Source: Lactobacillus sp.
GTDB lineage: Bacteria; Bacillota; Bacilli; Lactobacillales; Lactobacillaceae
Direction of reading: 5' to 3'
Assembly: GCA_022651245.1 (NCBI GenBank)
Contig: JALCQM010000005.1
Span: 1 to 64,000, forward strand
DNA: 64,000 nucleotides
Positions 1-8,464 of the stretch are shown here, piece after piece. The notes under the pieces are model-generated. The model had not been told where the DNA came from and did no database searches. It was given only the letters and a program-made list of their open reading frames with translations. The translations under genes and the position numbers were made by a program. Position 1 is the stretch's first letter. Each line of letters opens with the position of its first letter.

Positions 1-152
1 TTACGACCACCGATCACCTGCACTGCTAACGACTGTAAGATTAGCAGGCGGGGCGTTCACCCGCGTGAATGGACATAGACTTCGGCCCCCAATTTTTCGG
101 GATGGGGTCACCTTAGTTCAGTGCGATTCTTGCGTATAGATTAGCCAGTGAA

Positions 153-199
153 AATGCCGTCACACCGCGATTCTTTCGTCGGGGTGACGGCATTATTTT
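153..199 (+). terminator. Rho-independent terminator of an upstream transcript
   Basis: Inverted repeat AATGCCGTCAC / GTGACGGCATT followed by ATTTTTAT. Bases 1-150 before it hold no supportable ORF. A second hairpin (GGCCCC / GGGGTC) sits near 85-117, so the stretch may be the 3' end of an RNA or a 3' UTR of a gene beyond the left edge. I could not identify it. Confidence 0.75.
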
Positions 200-277
200 T
201 ATATTCTCGAAGACGCATGTTACGAATTAAGAGATTTGATTGGGATGGTTTAAGGGGCCGTGGTTGCATTTTGGGGT

Positions 278-889
278 AGTCGAGCTACGTGGCGCAACGC
301 GCTAGGCATAACGGCACTGCCGTCAATATGGCTGACGCCACATCGCCAACAGTACACGTTACGCTACGCGCTAAAAGCGCGCCACCTGAGCTCTGTTTCT
401 AGTCGAGCTGCGCCAGGACAACGGAGAGGCGGATAAGTCATCGCGCCACGATCCGGCTGGCGCCGAACCGCATCACGCTGCCTTATCTACTCTCCTAAGC
501 CCGTCCCGGCTCCGCTCTGTGGTCTTAGTCGAGCTGCGCCAGGACAACGCGAGCGCAAAATAAAACCACCGGCGGCGTGCGGCTGATGCCACCCACCACC
601 AGTGGTTATTATTTTGACTCGCTAAACCCGTCCTGGCTTCGCTCTGTTTTTAGTCGAGCTACGTGGCGCAACGGCATTGCGTCTAAGTCGTCCCGGTCAC
701 GCCGCGTGCCGCGACGCACCCAGGCCGCCTTAGCCACATGCCTAAACCCGCGCCACTCCGCTCTGTTTTTAGTCGAGCTGCGCCAGGACAACGCAATTGC
801 GTGTAAGTCATCCCGGCCGCTGCACGGCTACGCCGCACAACGACCAGGCTGCCTTACACATGTCCCTAAAACCGGCTTGCTACGCTCTG
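278..889 (-). repeat. Array A: five structured intergenic repeat elements
   Basis: Five elements of about 115-120 bp at 278-395, 401-519, 527-646, 652-765 and 771-889, read on the minus strand. Each starts with CAGAGC and ends AGCTCGACT. Inside are nested inverted arms. The outer arms GTGGCGC/GCGCCAC (278-395 and 652-765) and GCCAGGAC/GTCCTGGC (527-646) differ between copies but pair within a copy. The array starts directly after the TAA stop of fetB and has the orientation of that gene. The element at 771-889 has outer arms that do not match each other (GCAAGCC against GTCCTGGC), as if assembled from two lineages. ORFs predicted across the array are not convincing because they have no ribosome binding site and follow the repeat period. 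Confidence 0.9.
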
Positions 890-1651
890 TTACTTTAGTT
901 GCAGGTCTTCGTTGTAGTACTGGGGATAGGCGAGGTAGCAGGCGATGACACTGGCGATGCTGGTGGCAGCTAGTAGCATGAAGGTGACCATGATCTGGTA
1001 CATGATTGCTTTGGTCGGGTCGACACCGGCGAAGATCAAACCGGACATCATCCCCGGCAGGCTGACAATACCGACCGTTTTGGCAGAGTCGATGGTTGGC
1101 GCCATGCCAGAGTGGATCGCGGTGCGCACGAGGCTGATCGAGGTTTGCTTCAAGTCGGCCCCTAAGGCCAAGCGTTCCAAGACGGCTTGGCGCTGATCGT
1201 GAAAACTGGTATTGAGGCTGCGGTAGCAAAGACCGGTGGCGACCATGGTGTTGCTGGCGATCATGCCGGAGATCGGCACCACCTGGCTAGGGGTAAAGCG
1301 AATCGCTTTGGCTAAGACCAACAGGATCAAGGTGGCCCCAGTGGCGGTAAAGACGGCTAAAAGGCTGATGGCAAACGCATGCGGGATCCCATTGGCGCGC
1401 CCACGGGCGTTCCACGCGGCGTTAAAAATGATGATGGCGACCATCAGCAGGGTCAGCCAAACGCGGTCGACTTTGATGATGTAAGTCAAGACGTAGCCGA
1501 CGACAGTCAATTGAATGACCGCCCGGATGACACCGGTGACCAAGTCTTTTTCCAGCCCAATATGTTCTTTGAAATTGATCACCAAGGCGATCGCGACGAG
1601 CAAAACGGCGAATAAAAGCGCGGTGGGACTAACGATTAAATTATTTGTCAT
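890..1651 (-). CDS. fetB: FetB-type (UPF0014) ABC transporter permease
   Basis: Membrane protein of 253 aa with about seven hydrophobic segments, the permease partner of the ATPase encoded immediately upstream. The family (UPF0014, E. coli YbbM/FetB) is known for iron export linked to oxidative stress resistance. That metal specificity is inferred from family membership, not visible here. Start chosen as the ATG at 1651 (MTNNLIVS), which overlaps the end of fetA by 11 bases as ATGACAAATAA. A longer in-frame ORF reading back into fetA is not credible. The stop codon abuts repeat array A with no terminator between them. Confidence 0.85.
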   Translation of the reverse strand: MTNNLIVSPTALLFAVLLVAIALVINFKEHIGLEKDLVTGVIRAVIQLTVVGYVLTYIIKVDRVWLTLLMVAIIIFNAAWNARGRANGIPHAFAISLLAVFTATGATLILLVLAKAIRFTPSQVVPISGMIASNTMVATGLCYRSLNTSFHDQRQAVLERLALGADLKQTSISLVRTAIHSGMAPTIDSAKTVGIVSLPGMMSGLIFAGVDPTKAIMYQIMVTFMLLAATSIASVIACYLAYPQYYNEDLQLK

Positions 1652-2294
1652 GCTTAGCCTCCAAGGTGCCGGCGGTGAGGTGGAGCAGCCGGTGGGCGGC
1701 CTGAATCTCACTTTCGTCATGCGTGATGGCAACGATCGTGATACCCTCGGCATTGAGCTTGGCAATCAGCGTGTGGATGATCGTTTTGGTGTCAACGTCC
1801 AGGCCGGTCGTGATCTCGTCGAGCAGCAGGACCTTAGGCGCAAATAACAGGTTGCGAACTAAGGCGACGCGCTGTTTTTCCCCACCAGATAAGCTGATGA
1901 TAGGCTTTGCGAGCATCGTCGGCGCTAAGGCGACGTTGGCCAAGGCTTGTTCGGCTTGCGTTTGGTCAAAAGGCAGCTTGCGGATCTCGAAGGGAAAGCG
2001 CAAATTGTCCGCCACGGTTTCGCCAAATAGGCTAGGTTGTTGGAAGCAATAGGACACTTCGCGCCGGTAAGTGATCTTGTCGTAGTGCGCTTGCGGCTGG
2101 CCGTTATAGGTGATGGTGCCGGTGGTTGGCGTGAGCAAAGTCGCCAGTAGTCGCAACAAGGTACTTTTGCCGGAGCCAGAGGGGCCAGCCAAGGTGATGA
2201 ATTCGCCAGGCATGACGGTCAGCGTGATATCGTGGAGGATGCGTTGGTCCGCCACTGTGTAGCCAATGTTAGTCAGGTTAAAATGCGGGGTCAT
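1641..2294 (-). CDS. fetA: FetA-type ABC transporter ATP-binding protein
   Basis: ABC ATPase of 217 aa. Walker A GPSGSGKST is at about residues 37-45, the Q-loop glutamines (CFQQPS) near 84-88, signature LSGGEKQ at 135-141, Walker B VLLLDE at 155-160 and the switch His in AITHDE near 192. It energises the FetB permease translated from the overlapping downstream gene. Start is the ATG at 2294, preceded by GGAGG seven bases away; an upstream in-frame start lacks a ribosome binding site. A palindrome resembling a Fur/PerR box lies just upstream at 2317-2331, fitting iron- or peroxide-responsive control. Confidence 0.88.
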   Translation of the reverse strand: MTPHFNLTNIGYTVADQRILHDITLTVMPGEFITLAGPSGSGKSTLLRLLATLLTPTTGTITYNGQPQAHYDKITYRREVSYCFQQPSLFGETVADNLRFPFEIRKLPFDQTQAEQALANVALAPTMLAKPIISLSGGEKQRVALVRNLLFAPKVLLLDEITTGLDVDTKTIIHTLIAKLNAEGITIVAITHDESEIQAAHRLLHLTAGTLEAKHDK

Positions 2295-2316
2295 GCTATA
2301 CCTCCAAAGGATCAAA

Positions 2317-2331
2317 TTAGAATCATTCTAA
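2317..2331. promoter_or_regulatory. Fur/PerR-like operator upstream of fetAB
   Basis: Perfect odd-centred palindrome TTAGAATCATTCTAA. It differs from the PerR box TTATAATNATTATAA by one symmetric substitution per arm. It overlaps a possible -10 (TAGAAT, minus strand) 23 bases before the fetA start, so a bound repressor would block initiation. Binding by a Fur-family protein is inference. Confidence 0.6.
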
Positions 2332-2347
2332 CATAAAACGTATCCGC

Positions 2348-3175
2348 TTACACTTTCGTTTTGGCGATCAGTGCTTCATGCGCCTTGATATGGGTCATCG
2401 CCGTCGGTTCTTGCGCCAGCAGCAGTAAGAATAACGCCTCGATCGCCGTCATTGCCGCAACACGGGAAAAGAAGTATTCAGATTCAAAGACGCGCTGGCG
2501 GACTGCGGTTTGGAGGTGTTCGGTGGCTTGTAGTCCGATGGGGGAATCCGCCCGGTTGGTGAGCGCCAAGACGGGGATGCCACGTTTTTTGGCGATGGTG
2601 ATTTGATCGAGGAGGCGGCGGGTTTCACCGGAATTAGAAATCACCAGCAAGACCCCGGTGGTGGGGAGGTTCAGGGTCTGGGCGATCGCGGTATCGCCAC
2701 TCATGTCCGTGAAGGCAAAACGCCCGAGTTGATTGAACTTGTACACCGCGTCGAGAGCGACTGGCTGTGTCCCGCCGGCTGCGGCGACTTGGATCACACT
2801 GGCATTTTTGAGCTGGGTGAGAAAAGCGCTGATGGTCGCTTCGGGGGCGTTCAAGGTCGTGAGGATCTCGTCGCGCTTGTTGGCGGCAATGCGGGCCAGC
2901 GCCGCGTGTAAGTCGTTGCCATCAAGGGCGGCATCGGGACCGGGATTACTGGCGACGCGTGCTAAGGCAATTTTTAGCTGGTGAAACCCCGCCAGCCCAA
3001 TGGTACGGCAAAAACGGGTGACGGAAGCCGAGCTGACGCCCGCTTTTTTGGCTAAAGCGGCGATGGTGAGGTTGACCACGGCGCCGGGATCGGCCAGGAT
3101 CACCGTGGCCAGTTTGTGATCGGTACCGGTGAGTTTGGGCAGATGACTATAGAGTTGGTCAATAATATTGTCCAT
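2348..3175 (-). CDS. RpiR/MurR family transcriptional regulator with SIS domain
   Basis: 275 aa. An N-terminal helix-turn-helix of the RpiR type (around residues 36-60, AALAKKAGVSSASVTRFCR) is followed by a sugar isomerase (SIS) domain that normally senses a phosphosugar; LLVISNSGETRR is the phosphosugar-binding loop. The start ATG has GGAGG eight bases upstream. The gene diverges from a RpiA-like isomerase gene, and the shared spacer holds an inverted repeat that is the likely operator. The effector is probably a pentose or hexose phosphate, but the ligand cannot be read from sequence. It ends 53 bases before fetA on the same strand and is probably transcribed separately. Confidence 0.85.
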   Translation of the reverse strand: MDNIIDQLYSHLPKLTGTDHKLATVILADPGAVVNLTIAALAKKAGVSSASVTRFCRTIGLAGFHQLKIALARVASNPGPDAALDGNDLHAALARIAANKRDEILTTLNAPEATISAFLTQLKNASVIQVAAAGGTQPVALDAVYKFNQLGRFAFTDMSGDTAIAQTLNLPTTGVLLVISNSGETRRLLDQITIAKKRGIPVLALTNRADSPIGLQATEHLQTAVRQRVFESEYFFSRVAAMTAIEALFLLLLAQEPTAMTHIKAHEALIAKTKV

Positions 3176-3193
3176 GAGACGACCTCCAGGAAT

Positions 3194-3240
3194 TTGACAA
3201 AAATTAATTTCAATATTATTCTAAACGTGAAATTAAATTT
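3194..3240 (+). promoter_or_regulatory. Promoter and candidate RpiR operator for the RpiA-like gene
   Basis: TTGACA at 3194-3199, a 17-base spacer and TATTCT at 3217-3222 form a strong plus-strand promoter. It overlaps an AT-rich inverted repeat, AAATTAATTTCA (3201-3212) against TGAAATTAAATTT (3228-3240). Its position in the divergent spacer suggests the adjacent RpiR protein binds here; this is inference. Confidence 0.65.
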
Positions 3241-3260
3241 CTTCAAGGGAGGTTTTGCCG

Positions 3261-3920
3261 ATGACACCACAAATCGAACAAGCCTTGGCGATGATTCATC
3301 CTGGCATGGCAATTAGCCTGGGTGGCGGCCGGCACATGCAGCAACTGGCAGACGCGATCGTAGCGAGTGCCCTTGCGAATATTCGGGTCAATAGCCCATC
3401 AGAGTTGACCTTGGCCTATTGCCAACAAATCGGCTTGGCCGTTTCGCCGGCATTGACGCATTACGATATTGCGTTTGACGGTTGTGATGGGTGTGACGCG
3501 CAGTTCAATTTACTGAAGAGCAACGGTGGCATTTTCACCTATGAGCGCTTGGTGGCACAGGCGAGTCAGGCGTATGTGATCTTGACCAGTGCGGATAAAG
3601 TCACGCCGATACTGGCGGCGACGATTCCCTTGACCATAGAGGCCCTCGACGCAGCAGCGCCGGCGGTGGCCGCCGTGGCTGGTCACTATAGCTGTACCTG
3701 GCAGCGGCGCGTTGCGACCACGTATATGGGCTATACGCGCACGCGCGATGGCAATGGCCTGTATGACCTCACGGCTAGCAATTGGCGCAACATTGCCAGG
3801 ATTGCGGCGGCGCTGACAGCGATTCCTGGCGTCGTGGCGACGAGTTATTGTCCACAGCTGGCGACGACGGTGTTAAGCGAAGCGGCCGATGGCAGCGTCG
3901 TCGCCATGAATAGGGGGTAA
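3261..3920 (+). CDS. Ribose-5-phosphate isomerase A-like protein
   Basis: 219 aa, the usual RpiA size. RpiA interconverts ribose 5-phosphate and ribulose 5-phosphate. The catalytic region reads FDGCDGCD, then NLLKSNGG and TYERLV. Thus the two Asp residues, the Lys and the general-base Glu of the RpiA DGAD/KGGG/EK region are kept, while flanking residues differ from housekeeping RpiA. The N-terminal phosphate loop is LGGGRHMQQ rather than GTGST. This looks like a divergent paralogue, perhaps for another pentose phosphate. Start is the ATG at 3261 after GGGAGG; the upstream TTG lies too close to that site. It is followed after three bases by an aldo/keto reductase and is probably controlled by the divergent RpiR protein. 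Confidence 0.75.
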   Translation: MTPQIEQALAMIHPGMAISLGGGRHMQQLADAIVASALANIRVNSPSELTLAYCQQIGLAVSPALTHYDIAFDGCDGCDAQFNLLKSNGGIFTYERLVAQASQAYVILTSADKVTPILAATIPLTIEALDAAAPAVAAVAGHYSCTWQRRVATTYMGYTRTRDGNGLYDLTASNWRNIARIAAALTAIPGVVATSYCPQLATTVLSEAADGSVVAMNRG

Positions 3921-3923
3921 AGC

Positions 3924-4751
3924 ATGGAAAATTATCAATTAGCAGACGGTTACCAGATCCCACAACTCGGCTTTGGCACGTATAAGCTACGCGGACAAGC
4001 CGGCGCCCACGCGATCGCAACGGCGCTAAACAGTGGTTACCGGTTATTAGATACCGCCTATAACTATGAAAATGAAGGCGCCGTCGGAGCAGGCATTCGC
4101 CAAGCAGGGATTGCGCGTTTAGAGTTGACGGTGGTCTCGAAATTACCTGGCCGGTATTATCACCGCCAAGATGCCATTAATGCGCTACAAGAAAGTTTGT
4201 TACGCAGTGGCCTAGATTATTTTGATTTGTACTTATTACACTGGCCAAACCCAAAACGAGATGAGTATGTCGAGGCGTGGCAGGCCTTGATCGATGCCAA
4301 GCGGTTTGGTTTAGTGCGTTCTATCGGCGTTTGCAACTTTTTGCCAGAGTATTTGGATCGCTTGCAAACAGAAACCGGTGAGCTGCCTGTTTTGAATCAA
4401 ATCGAGCTACACCCGTACTTCAATCAAGCCGCCCAGCGGCAAGCCGATGCCGAACGTGGGATCGTGACCGCCGCTTGGAGCCCATTAGGTCGGGGCGCGG
4501 TCTTGCAAGACCCGGTCATTCAAGCGATCGCCAACGCTCACCACAAAAATGCCGGACAGGTGATCTTGCGCTGGGGCTTGCAACACGAGATCTTGCCGAT
4601 TCCTAAGGCGGCCAGTCCGGTTCGCCAGCGGGGCAACTTAGCCGTGTTCGACTTCACGCTGACCGCGGCCGAAATGGCCCAGATCGATGGCTTGACCCGT
4701 GCAGATGGCCGGCTCAAGGGGCAAGATCCAGCCACGTATGAAGAATTCTAA
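3924..4751 (+). CDS. Aldo/keto reductase (2,5-diketo-gluconate reductase-like)
   Basis: 275 aa cytoplasmic NADPH-dependent aldo/keto reductase. Seen: GFGTYKL near the N terminus, active-site Asp and Tyr in LDTAYNYENE, active-site Lys in VVSKLPG, His in LLHWPNP, and the C-terminal NADP-binding stretch LPIPKAAS. The substrate is unknown. It follows the RpiA-like gene at three bases, so the two are co-transcribed and may act on the same sugar or sugar phosphate. A bidirectional terminator follows. Confidence 0.85.
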   Translation: MENYQLADGYQIPQLGFGTYKLRGQAGAHAIATALNSGYRLLDTAYNYENEGAVGAGIRQAGIARLELTVVSKLPGRYYHRQDAINALQESLLRSGLDYFDLYLLHWPNPKRDEYVEAWQALIDAKRFGLVRSIGVCNFLPEYLDRLQTETGELPVLNQIELHPYFNQAAQRQADAERGIVTAAWSPLGRGAVLQDPVIQAIANAHHKNAGQVILRWGLQHEILPIPKAASPVRQRGNLAVFDFTLTAAEMAQIDGLTRADGRLKGQDPATYEEF

Positions 4752-4760
4752 AGCGGACAA

Positions 4761-4815
4761 AAAGGCGGTGCCTGCGCAACCTCATTTCGGGGTTCACAGG
4801 CACCGCCTTTTGCAT
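4761..4815. terminator. Bidirectional terminator
   Basis: Perfect 14-bp inverted repeat AAAGGCGGTGCCTG (4761-4774) / CAGGCACCGCCTTT (4797-4810), with A and T runs on either side. It serves the converging aldo/keto reductase and ABC exporter transcripts. Confidence 0.9.
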
Positions 4816-4827
4816 GCCAGCGCAGCT

Positions 4828-6619
4828 TCAGGCGCGGGTTTCGAATTGACTGTTGTACAAATCGGCATAGAAGCCGTTTTGGGCGAGCAGGCTTTGGTGC
4901 GTGCCAGATTCGACCACGCGACCGTCATCGATGACTAAGATCTGGTTGGCCGCTTGAATCGTGGATAAGCGGTGGGCGATCACGAAGCTGGTTTTGTCTT
5001 GCATCAACTTGGCCATGGCGTTTTGGACCAACGTTTCGGTGTTCGAGTCGATGGCGGCAGTGGCTTCGTCGAGCACCAAGATCGGTGCTTGGGTGATGAA
5101 GGCGCGGGCGATGCTCAGCAGTTGCCGCTGGCCTTGCGAGAGGCTGTGGGCGTTTTCGCTCAACACGGTGTCGTAGCCGTCGGGAAGTTGCGTGATGAAG
5201 GTGTGGGCATTGGCGGCTTTGGCCGCGGCGACGATCGCCGCTTCGTCGGCATCTGGGCGGCCGAGGCGGATATTGTCACGGATACTCATGGTAAAAAGGT
5301 ACGATTCCTGCTGAACCACCGTGATCAGTTTCCGCAAATCAGCGCGGCGGATCGTGGTGACGTCGATGCCGTCCAGCAAGACCCGCCGTGATTGTAAGGG
5401 GTAGAGGTTGGTCAACAGGTTCATGATCGTGGTTTTGCCCGCGCCGGTCGGGCCGACTAAGGCAATGACGTCGCCGCTATGGGCGGTGAGGTTGATATCA
5501 GTCAGGATCGGCCGGGTGTCATAAGCGAAGCTGACGTGGTCGAACTGGACGTTGCCATCGGTGTGGGTCAAAGGCCGTGCGTTTGGGGCGTCTTTTTCCT
5601 GGGGTTCATCGATCAGGCTAAAGACGCGCTGGGCCGAGACCAAAGACAATTGCAAGGTGTTGATCAGGTCCAACAAGTTGTTGATCGGGCCGGTGAAGTT
5701 GCGCAGGTAGATCAAGAAGGTGAAGATCACACCCACGGTGATGTTGCCCCAATGTCCGAGGATCGACACGGCGCCGACTGCGGTGATCAGCACATAGGCC
5801 ACGTTGTTGGTCATGTTGTTGAACGGGCCGATGATGCTCGACAGCGCCTGCGCCCGGAAGGCGGCTTTGGTGTAGTCATGGTTGGTTTGGTCAAAATGCG
5901 TCGTGGTCGCTTCGATGTGATCAAAAAGCTGCACCACCGGCTTGCCTGAGACGGACTCTTCGATCTGGGTGTTCAAGCTACCTAAGGCACTTTGCTGCGT
6001 GGCAAAGGCTTGGTGGGTGATCCGGGCAACGGTTCGCGAGAACAGGTACGTCGCGCCGGTCGCCAACAAGGTGATCGCAAAAAGCACTGGGGGAAAGCCA
6101 CAGCATGGCCGCGCCCATCCCCACGATGCTGATCACCCCGGTAAACAACTGCACGAAGGTTTGCATCAAAGCGGTGTTGATGTTATCGACGTCGTTAGTC
6201 AAACGGCTCATCAAGTCGCCGTTGTCGTGGGTGTCGAAGTAGGCCATCGGCAAGTGTTGCAAGTTGGCGAAAACGTCGTGGCGAATCTGCGTGCTGGTGC
6301 GCTGGGCCACTTTGATGATAATGCTATTTTGAAAATAGACGAACAAGCTAGCGACAATGTACACACCGGCCATGGTCGCACACACCACCAACAAGGTGTG
6401 GAGGCGTGCATGAGCGATGTAGCGGTCGATCACGATCCCGTTGATGCGCGTGCCGACAATGGTCACGGCGGTGGTCACGATGGTCAATAAGAACACAATC
6501 AACAGGCGCTTTTGGCTATCCGCGAGGTAGTGCCACAGTCGCCGTACGGTTGGGCGCCAGTCGCCAACCTTGACTTTTTCCCGGTGGATATCCCGGCGGG
6601 GACGATTATTCAGCTGCAT
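4828..6619 (-). pseudogene. ABC exporter half-transporter with a single-base frameshift (ATP-competent half)
   Basis: Intact length would be about 596 aa: an N-terminal six-helix membrane domain and a C-terminal ATPase with Walker A GPTGAGKTT, signature LSQGQ, Walker B ILVLDEATAAID (catalytic Glu present) and switch His in VIAHRLS. The reading frame breaks at a run of five G (6089-6093, plus strand). Removing one base restores the family sequence LWLSPVLFAITLL. The break is in the membrane domain, about 180 residues in. It is either a real inactivating frameshift, a phase-variable tract or a sequencing error. Start ATG at 6619 has AGGAGG eight bases upstream and overlaps the partner gene by 14 bases. 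It is the partner of the upstream half-transporter in a BmrCD/LmrCD-like heterodimer. Confidence 0.8.
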
Positions 6620-8327
6620 ACCGACCACCTCCTAATTGAGTGGCGACGAGTTGCTGGTAGAAGGCCGAATCGCGTTGCAGGGATTCATGGTTGCCTTGAG
6701 CGGTGATCCGGCCCGCGTCCAAAACGATAATCTGATCGCATGCCATCACGTTCGTCACGCGTTGGGAAATAATAATCGTAGTTTCACCGCGCCTAGTCGC
6801 TGCCAGCCGGGTTTTGATCTGTGCGTTCGTGGTTTGATCGACGGCGCTGGTGGCGTCGTCTAAAATGACGATCGGGTGGTTAGGCACGAAGGCTCGCGCC
6901 AAGTTCAAACGCTGGCGTTGCCCACCGGAGAAATTCTTGCCGCGCTGTTCGACCGGGGCGGCGAAGCGCTGCGGAAGGGGATCGATAAATTCATCTGCCA
7001 CGGCGGTATGCGCTGCTTGGGCCAACTGGTCGTCATTAGCGGTCGCGGCGCCATAGCGCAAGTTGAAGGCGATCGTCCCGGAAAACAAGACGGAATCTTG
7101 TAAGGCCACGCTCAGTTGTTGGTGGACAGTTTCTAAGTGCAGGTCTTGGATATCCACCCCGCCGATCGTGATCGTGCCTGTGTATTGGTCGAAGGCGCGC
7201 GTCAGCAAGTTGATCAAGGAACTTTTGCCGGAACCCGTCGGCCCGACGATTCCGAACGTCGTGCCAGCTGGAATGTGCAGATTGATGTTGGCCAAGATTG
7301 GTTCGGCGGCATCATAGCCGAAGCTGACGTCGTGAAAATCGATGGTGGCGTCAGTTGGCGCTGGTGCCGTTGCCGTGGTGGCAGGGACTTGCTCAGCCAA
7401 GACGGCTTGCACGCGCGTGGCGCTGGTGACCGCCCGCGAAAAGGCGGTGATGATATTGACGGTTTGAATCATTGCGGTGGTGATTTGGATCATGTAATTG
7501 ACGAACGCGATGATCTGCCCGGAGCTGATCGTTTTAGCGATCGCCAAACTGCCGCCGTAGCCTAACGCGACCACGACGCCGAGGTTCAAAAGTAATTGGA
7601 TCACTGGCGCGAGGGTGACCGTCGCCAGCGCCGCTTTTTGACTCGTCGCTTGCAGGTGATCGTTATCCGCGTTGAAGGCGGTCAATTGGTGGTCTTCTAA
7701 GACGTAAGACTTGATCGTCTTGGCGCCTTGCAGATTCTCGCGCATACTCCGGTTCACGCGGTCGACGGCTTGTTGCATCGCCGTGTATAGCGGCAGCGAC
7801 CGCCGGACGATCACCAATAAGTACACCACGAGAAGCGGCATGATCACGAATAAAATAGGCGCCAAATCGGGGCAGACGATCGTCGACATGACGATCCCCC
7901 CGATCAGCAACAGTGGTGAGCGCACCAGCCCGCGGGTGACCATCATCACCAGGTTTTGCATCTGGGTGACATCATTGGTGATCCGGGTGATCAAGGTCGC
8001 AGGTGCCAAGCCGGCAGGGTCGCGGCTGGTCAAGGCGATCGTCAGCATGTCACTGCGCAAGGCTTCACCCATTTTTAGTGACGCATAGCTGCCTAAGGTG
8101 CCACAAGTGGCGCCGCAGACCAGGCCAAGCAAGGCGAAACCAAGCATCAAAGCAGCGTGCATCAAGACGTAATGCCCATCGCCGCGGGCGAGGCCGTGGT
8201 CGATGATCTGCGCCATCAGCGTCGGCTGCTGGAGGTCACAAAGCACCTCACCCATCATGATCAAGGGGGCGAGGAAGAAGGCCGCACGCGCTTTGCCGTG
8301 GGTATGGGCCATGATGATCGCAAACAT
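6606..8327 (-). CDS. ABC exporter half-transporter with degenerate ATPase site
   Basis: 573 aa: six-helix transmembrane domain plus nucleotide-binding domain. Walker A GPTGSGKSS is at 362-370 and signature FSGGQ at 466-470. Walker B is VILDDATSAVD, with Asp 491 where the catalytic Glu normally sits. The switch loop is ISQR, with Gln 522 in place of His. These losses match the degenerate-site subunit of heterodimeric multidrug exporters such as LmrC/BmrC and TM287. Its canonical signature would complete the active site of the partner. Substrates (drugs, lipids or peptides) cannot be deduced. The ATG at 8327 has only a weak ribosome binding site. Confidence 0.85.
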   Translation of the reverse strand: MFAIIMAHTHGKARAAFFLAPLIMMGEVLCDLQQPTLMAQIIDHGLARGDGHYVLMHAALMLGFALLGLVCGATCGTLGSYASLKMGEALRSDMLTIALTSRDPAGLAPATLITRITNDVTQMQNLVMMVTRGLVRSPLLLIGGIVMSTIVCPDLAPILFVIMPLLVVYLLVIVRRSLPLYTAMQQAVDRVNRSMRENLQGAKTIKSYVLEDHQLTAFNADNDHLQATSQKAALATVTLAPVIQLLLNLGVVVALGYGGSLAIAKTISSGQIIAFVNYMIQITTAMIQTVNIITAFSRAVTSATRVQAVLAEQVPATTATAPAPTDATIDFHDVSFGYDAAEPILANINLHIPAGTTFGIVGPTGSGKSSLINLLTRAFDQYTGTITIGGVDIQDLHLETVHQQLSVALQDSVLFSGTIAFNLRYGAATANDDQLAQAAHTAVADEFIDPLPQRFAAPVEQRGKNFSGGQRQRLNLARAFVPNHPIVILDDATSAVDQTTNAQIKTRLAATRRGETTIIISQRVTNVMACDQIIVLDAGRITAQGNHESLQRDSAFYQQLVATQLGGGRYAAE

Positions 8328-8413
8328 GAGATCACTTTCTTTCTATAAAAATGGCATCGCTTCACCTAAGACCTAGTCAGGACTGAGGATCCGTGACGCC
8401 TATAATTATGCTT

Positions 8414-8442
8414 ATCCTAGTGCAAGCGACGCGACCGTGCAA
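8414..8442 (-). promoter_or_regulatory. Candidate promoter of the ABC exporter operon
   Basis: Minus strand TTGCAC, 17 bases, TAGGAT, 87 bases before the exporter start codon. Reasonable hexamers and spacing, not otherwise tested. Confidence 0.45.
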
Positions 8443-8464
8443 GAAATCTGCTCTGAGTTTGCGC

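Noticed and set aside
577..948. ORFs of 60-170 codons across the repeat arrays (for example 577-948, 22324-22635, 39062-39442, 39449-39682)
   Set aside because: They have no ribosome binding site, follow the period of the repeats and occur in several frames. The sequence is better explained by paired non-coding elements.
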